Assembly: GCA_021851625.1 (NCBI GenBank)
Contig: JAJZCX010000035.1
Coordinates: 1 to 9,425, forward strand
Reading direction: 5' to 3'
From: Acidobacteriota bacterium
Lineage (GTDB): Bacteria > Acidobacteriota > Terriglobia > Terriglobales > Acidobacteriaceae
Length of the DNA: 9,425 bases
The translations under genes and the position numbers were made by a program. Of the stretch, positions 6,802 through 9,425 are shown one piece after another. Positions within the stretch are counted from its first letter, which is position 1. Every line of letters starts with the position of its first letter. A model generated the notes under the pieces. That model searched no databases. It had not been told where the DNA came from and was given only the letters and a program-made list of their open reading frames with translations.

Positions 6802-7884
6802 ATGGTTGACGATAAAGAACGCTCCCGCGCAGTGGAACTGGCGCTGGCACAGATAGAAAAGCAGTTTGGCAAGGGATCGATCATGCGCCTGGGCAGCAAA
6901 GAGGCCATCGTTCCCATTTCGGTCATCTCCACCGGATCGATCTCCTTTGACGCCGCGCTCGGCGTGGGTGGCCTGCCCCGTGGCCGCGTCATCGAGATTT
7001 TTGGCCCGGAATCCTCCGGCAAAACCACCATCACCCTGCAAGTGGTCGCTGAGGCGCAAAAGGCCGGTGGCTTGGCGGCCTTTGTCGATGCCGAGCACGC
7101 GCTCGATCCAACCTACGCGCGCAAGCTGGGCGTGGATGTGGACAATCTGCTGATCTCGCAGCCGGATTACGGCGAGCAGGCACTGGAAATCACCGAGGCG
7201 CTGGTGCGCTCTGGCGCGATTGATGTGCTGGTGGTGGACTCGGTGGCCGCACTGGTGCCCAAGGCCGAACTCGACGGCGAAATGGGCGACTCGCACGTGG
7301 GCCTGCATGCGCGCTTGATGTCCCAGGCGCTGCGCAAGCTGACCGGCACGGTGGCCAAGTCGCGCACTTGCCTGATCTTCATCAACCAGATTCGCGAAAA
7401 GATTGGCGTGATGTTTGGCAACCCGGAGACAACCACCGGCGGACGTGCGCTGAAGTTCTACTCTTCGGTGCGCGTGGATATTCGTCGCATCGGCGCGGTC
7501 AAAGAGGGCGAGGTCGTCGTCGGCTCGCGCACCAAGGTCAAGATCGTCAAGAACAAGGTGGCTGCGCCCTTTCGCGAGGCGGAGTTTGACATTCTCTACG
7601 GAGAAGGCATCTCGCGCGAAGGCGATGTGCTCGACCTCGCCGTGCTGCACAACATCGTGGAGAAGTCGGGCGCTTGGTACAGCTACAGTGGCGAACGCAT
7701 TGGCCAGGGCCGCGAGAACGTGCGCCAGCACTTCAAGGACAACAAGGAGACCTTCGCCCGCGTTGAGGCGCAGTTGCGCAAGAAGCTGGGCATCGCTTCC
7801 AAAGGCGACGTACCGGAGGTCCCGCCCGTGCCCGTCAACGGTGCCGCCGCCGCGCAAGAAGTCGTCAAGGCCAGCAAAAAGTAA
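6802..7884 (+). CDS. recA: RecA recombinase
   Basis: RecA forms ATP-dependent filaments on single-stranded DNA, drives homologous strand exchange and activates LexA self-cleavage. The product is 360 aa from ATG 6802, with GGAG 6 nt upstream; the frame is open further upstream but only this start gives the standard MVDDKERSRAVELAL N-terminus. Seen in order are the Walker A loop GPESSGKT (68-75), FVDAEHALDP with catalytic Glu98, Walker B DVLVVDSVAALVP (141-153), the loop 1 region AELDGEMGDSHVGLHARLMS, and NQIREKIG leading into the loop 2 stretch GVMFGNPETTTGG. The core is complete. The C-terminal tail (about 330-360) is Pro/Ala rich, has few acidic residues and ends KASKK, unlike the acidic tail of E. 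coli RecA. Its last 57-66 bases recur at 8221-8286. The next gene begins 16 bp downstream with no terminator between, so the two are probably co-transcribed. Confidence 0.98.
   Translation: MVDDKERSRAVELALAQIEKQFGKGSIMRLGSKEAIVPISVISTGSISFDAALGVGGLPRGRVIEIFGPESSGKTTITLQVVAEAQKAGGLAAFVDAEHALDPTYARKLGVDVDNLLISQPDYGEQALEITEALVRSGAIDVLVVDSVAALVPKAELDGEMGDSHVGLHARLMSQALRKLTGTVAKSRTCLIFINQIREKIGVMFGNPETTTGGRALKFYSSVRVDIRRIGAVKEGEVVVGSRTKVKIVKNKVAAPFREAEFDILYGEGISREGDVLDLAVLHNIVEKSGAWYSYSGERIGQGRENVRQHFKDNKETFARVEAQLRKKLGIASKGDVPEVPPVPVNGAAAAQEVVKASKK
7819..7884 (+). repeat. Direct repeat copy 1: 3' end of recA
   Basis: These are the last 21 codons of recA and its stop. The core 57 bases (7828-7884) match 8230-8286 at 54 positions. 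The three differences (GCC/GCA, GCG/GCA, AAG/AAA) are all third-position silent changes in the recA frame. Over 66 bases the match is 59. The spacing between the copies is 402 bp. Confidence 0.95.
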
Positions 7885-7900
7885 TTTGCAAGGAAAAATT

Positions 7901-8188
7901 ATGGTTGTTGTTATCTGGGAAGCAGAGTTTAGCACTGAAAATGCGGCGGCAGGCAGCGAGGCCATGCGCCGCATTTGGGTCGATATGCGTCTATTTGACG
8001 GATATCTTGACCACGAATTTCTCGTGGATGTGACAGATCCCGGGCATATTACCGTGGTGAGCCATTGGCAAAGTAAAGAGGCCGCAGATCGAATTCGCGA
8101 CGTGTATGCCAGTCATGCGAATGCATTGGAAGCTACGCGATTGGCAAGTCAACCCCGCCGACGGTGCGTGTACTCGCCCATCAGTTAG
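7901..8188 (+). CDS. Small antibiotic-biosynthesis-monooxygenase-like (ABM domain) protein
   Basis: The product is 95 aa, starting at ATG 7901 with AAGGA 6 nt upstream. It looks like a single dimeric alpha/beta-barrel (ABM) domain: a hydrophobic first strand (MVVVIWEAEF), a helix with an aromatic residue (AMRRIWVDMR), the G-Y-L-x-H-E-F strand, a DPGHITVVSHW strand, then an S-K-E-A-A-D helix and a late helix followed by the last strand (RRRCVYSPIS). ABM proteins include quinol and polyketide monooxygenases and many of unknown role that work without a metal or flavin; no substrate can be inferred. It is tucked between the recA stop and the detached second copy of the recA tail, so it may have arrived with an insertion. 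With only 16 bp after recA and no promoter seen, it likely rides on the recA transcript. The gene is surely real, the family call likely. Confidence 0.7.
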   Translation: MVVVIWEAEFSTENAAAGSEAMRRIWVDMRLFDGYLDHEFLVDVTDPGHITVVSHWQSKEAADRIRDVYASHANALEATRLASQPRRRCVYSPIS

Positions 8189-8220
8189 GTTTCATAACCG
8201 GTCAATATGGCAAAGTCCTA

Positions 8221-8286
8221 GTTGCACCTGTGCCCGTCAACGGTGCCGCAGCCGCACAAGAAGTCGTCAAAGCCAGCAAAAAGTAA
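8221..8286 (+). pseudogene. Direct repeat copy 2: detached remnant of a recA 3' end
   Basis: Translated in the recA frame, this segment reads VAPVPVNGAAAAQEVVKASK-K-stop against VPPVPVNGAAAAQEVVKASK-K-stop in recA, so the last 19 residues are identical. It has no start codon or recA body in front of it; the frame upstream is unrelated to RecA. A rho-independent terminator follows 24 bp later, whereas the intact recA lacks one. This fits a displaced original recA end. It is not expected to be translated as RecA. Confidence 0.9.
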
Positions 8287-8310
8287 GTGTATGTACTGGG
8301 CGGTATGGAA

Positions 8311-8347
8311 ATGAGCGATAGCGGTGCTGGCTATCGCTCATTTTTTT
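8311..8347 (+). terminator. Rho-independent terminator after the displaced recA tail
   Basis: Perfect 11-bp arms ATGAGCGATAG (8311-8321) and CTATCGCTCAT (8331-8341) enclose a 9-nt loop and run into seven T residues (8341-8347). It would end transcripts coming from recA and the ABM-like gene. Its arms are the same sequence as the inverted repeat at the fic start. Confidence 0.92.
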
Positions 8348-8349
8348 GT

Positions 8350-8369
8350 TATATTGTGAGCGATAGAAT
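8350..8369 (+). promoter_or_regulatory. Promoter candidates for the fic gene
   Basis: TATATT at 8350-8355 could be a -10 box giving a leader of about 23 nt that still contains the AGGTG ribosome-binding site at 8372-8376. TAGAAT at 8364-8369 resembles the recA and ilvE boxes but would leave a leader of under 10 nt. No -35 is clear, partly because the terminator T tract occupies that place. Either box would be covered or bordered by the inverted repeat at 8357-8385. Confidence 0.35.
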
Positions 8370-8385
8370 GTAGGTGTATCGCTCA
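8357..8385 (+). promoter_or_regulatory. Inverted repeat (operator-like) overlapping the fic start codon
   Basis: TGAGCGATA (8357-8365), an 11-nt spacer, and TATCGCTCA (8377-8385) form a perfect inverted repeat. The spacer holds the AGGTG ribosome-binding site and the last base of the right arm is the A of the ATG. It could be a repressor operator or an RNA hairpin affecting translation start. The same arms with the same 11-nt spacing occur 45 bp upstream within the terminator. Confidence 0.6.
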
Positions 8386-9425
8386 TGACCTGGAATTGGC
8401 AAAAGTCAGATTGGCCGAACTTCCGCTGGGAGCACTCTCGACTCGCCCATGCGGAAGCGCAGTTTCTGGTTGGCGCGGGCGTTACCATCGGTACGGTCAA
8501 GCACTTGGACGGGGCCGTGCACAACCAACTGATCGTCGAGGCGATGAGTGGAGAAGCGCTTACGACTTCTGAGATTGAAGGCGAAATCCTCAATCGGGCC
8601 AGCGTGCAGTCTTCGATTCAACGGCAGTTAGGGTTGGCATTCGATCCACGCCGTGTTGCGCCAGCCGAACAGGGCATCGCAGAAATGATGGTCGATCTGT
8701 ACCGGAGATTTTCCGAGCCTCTTTCTGGCAAGATGTTGTTCTCGTGGCATCGCAGGATGACCTCCAGCAGACAAGACTTGATGGATGTCGGGAGGTATCG
8801 CACGAGCCGGGAACCCATGCAGGTTGTCTCTGGAAGGATGGGCGATCCAAAGATACATTTTGAAGCCCCGCCATCGAAGCATGTTCCGTCAGAGATGAAG
8901 CGCTTCGTCGCATGGTTCAATCGAACAGCGCCACGCGGGGCAGACCCTTTGCCTGCGATCACACGGACGGGAATTGCTCATCTATATTTCGAGTCGATTC
9001 ATCCGTTCGAGGATGGCAACGGTCGCATCGGACGCGCCATCGCGGAGAAGGCCATCGCGCAGAGCTTGGGTCAGCCGATCCTCGTCGCTTTAGCCACCAC
9101 AATTCTCGCGCATCAGAAAAGCTATTATGACGCTCTTGAAAATGCCAATAAACAGAATGAAATTACGGCGTGGCTGACTTGGTTTGCTGCGATTGCATTA
9201 GAAGCGCAACGCCGGACGCTGGCACAGGTGGAGTTTCTCATCGCCAAGACAAAGCTATTCGATCGACTGCGCGGTCAAATCAACGATAGGCAAGAAAAAG
9301 CGCTTCTGCGAATGCTCAAGGAAGGCCCCGACGGATTCAAAGGCGGTCTGAGCGCAGGCAACTACAGCACGATTACCGGCGCTTCCCCGGCCACCACGAC
9401 CCGCGATTTGGCCGACCTCGTAGAA
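8385..9425 (+). CDS. Fic-family protein with an N-terminal DUF4172-like domain, C-terminus beyond the window
   Basis: Fic proteins usually transfer AMP from ATP to a hydroxyl side chain of a target protein. From ATG 8385, with AGGTG 8 nt upstream, 347 codons are visible before the edge; relatives are often somewhat longer, so most of the gene is here. The N-terminus (WNWQKSDWPNFRW, then helices to about 80) resembles the DUF4172 domain that often precedes Fic. TSEIEG at 61-66 fits the inhibitory-helix motif [ST]xxxE[GN] placed before the Fic core, typical of class II self-inhibited Fic proteins. The catalytic loop HPFEDGNGRIGR (206-217) is intact, with His206 and both loop Gly/Asn positions present, so activity is expected once inhibition is relieved. 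Residues from about 302 (RQEKALLRMLKE) look like the start of a winged helix-turn-helix. It stands alone after a terminator, with no antitoxin gene seen upstream. The target is unknown. Confidence 0.92.
   Translation, partial: MTWNWQKSDWPNFRWEHSRLAHAEAQFLVGAGVTIGTVKHLDGAVHNQLIVEAMSGEALTTSEIEGEILNRASVQSSIQRQLGLAFDPRRVAPAEQGIAEMMVDLYRRFSEPLSGKMLFSWHRRMTSSRQDLMDVGRYRTSREPMQVVSGRMGDPKIHFEAPPSKHVPSEMKRFVAWFNRTAPRGADPLPAITRTGIAHLYFESIHPFEDGNGRIGRAIAEKAIAQSLGQPILVALATTILAHQKSYYDALENANKQNEITAWLTWFAAIALEAQRRTLAQVEFLIAKTKLFDRLRGQINDRQEKALLRMLKEGPDGFKGGLSAGNYSTITGASPATTTRDLADLVE

Noticed and set aside
7586..7900. Upstream extension of the ABM-like frame into recA
   Set aside because: It overlaps recA in another frame; AAGGA before ATG 7901 and the domain start support the short form.
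6532..7974. Leftward open frame continuing from the chemoreceptor through recA antisense, 481 extra codons
   Set aside because: The receptor has a clear Shine-Dalgarno and membrane segment beginning at 6531; the extension is antisense to recA and has no receptor-like features.
8106..8321. Possible small gene overlapping the ABM-like gene end and the repeat
   Set aside because: It is a cysteine/arginine/serine-rich frame-shifted reading through the recA-tail repeat and into the terminator stem, with no domain.
8590..8962. Leftward open frames opposite the fic gene
   Set aside because: They lie inside the well-supported Fic coding region and show no domain or ribosome-binding site.

Overview
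The window reads as a bacterial chromosome segment of moderately high G+C. The gene content and several promoter-like TGnTAGAAT boxes suggest an Acidobacteriota (Terriglobia-like) organism. That assignment is an inference from general resemblance; no search was run. Eight protein genes cover almost everything, and no gene-free stretch exceeds 300 bases. No tRNA, rRNA, CRISPR array or transposase was seen.

Left part (1-3673), sugar metabolism. A leftward pair encodes mannose-1-phosphate guanylyltransferase (1-788, cut by the window edge) and class I mannose-6-phosphate isomerase (980-1942). Together they would supply GDP-mannose from fructose-6-phosphate, the usual precursor for GDP-fucose and for mannose-containing glycans. 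Divergent from the isomerase is a secreted GH29 alpha-L-fucosidase (2056-3630), with a GTG start set by a strong Shine-Dalgarno. A bidirectional hairpin terminator (3634-3673) separates it from the next leftward gene.

Middle part (3722-6531), leftward. This holds a branched-chain amino acid aminotransferase (ilvE) with its own TGCTAGAAT promoter candidate. Upstream of it is an orphan methyl-accepting chemotaxis protein with two membrane segments, a HAMP domain and a full signalling hairpin. The two genes share an identical 13-base ribosome-binding leader.

Right part (6532-9425), rightward. It starts with recA (360 aa) and a small antibiotic-biosynthesis-monooxygenase-like gene only 16 bp after it. 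A second, detached copy of the recA 3' end follows (8221-8286), then a rho-independent terminator, then a Fic-family AMP-transferase-like gene that runs off the right edge.

The most unusual signal is the recA tail duplication. The last 57 bases of recA recur exactly 402 bp downstream with only three differences, all silent in the recA frame, and the copy sits just before a terminator. The simplest reading is that a piece of a diverged recA allele plus the monooxygenase gene was inserted at the 3' end of recA, leaving the older tail and terminator downstream. The second signal is a pair of inverted repeats with the same 9-11-9 geometry and the same arms (TGAGCGATA / TATCGCTCA), 45 bp apart. 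One forms the terminator stem and the other overlaps the start of the fic gene.
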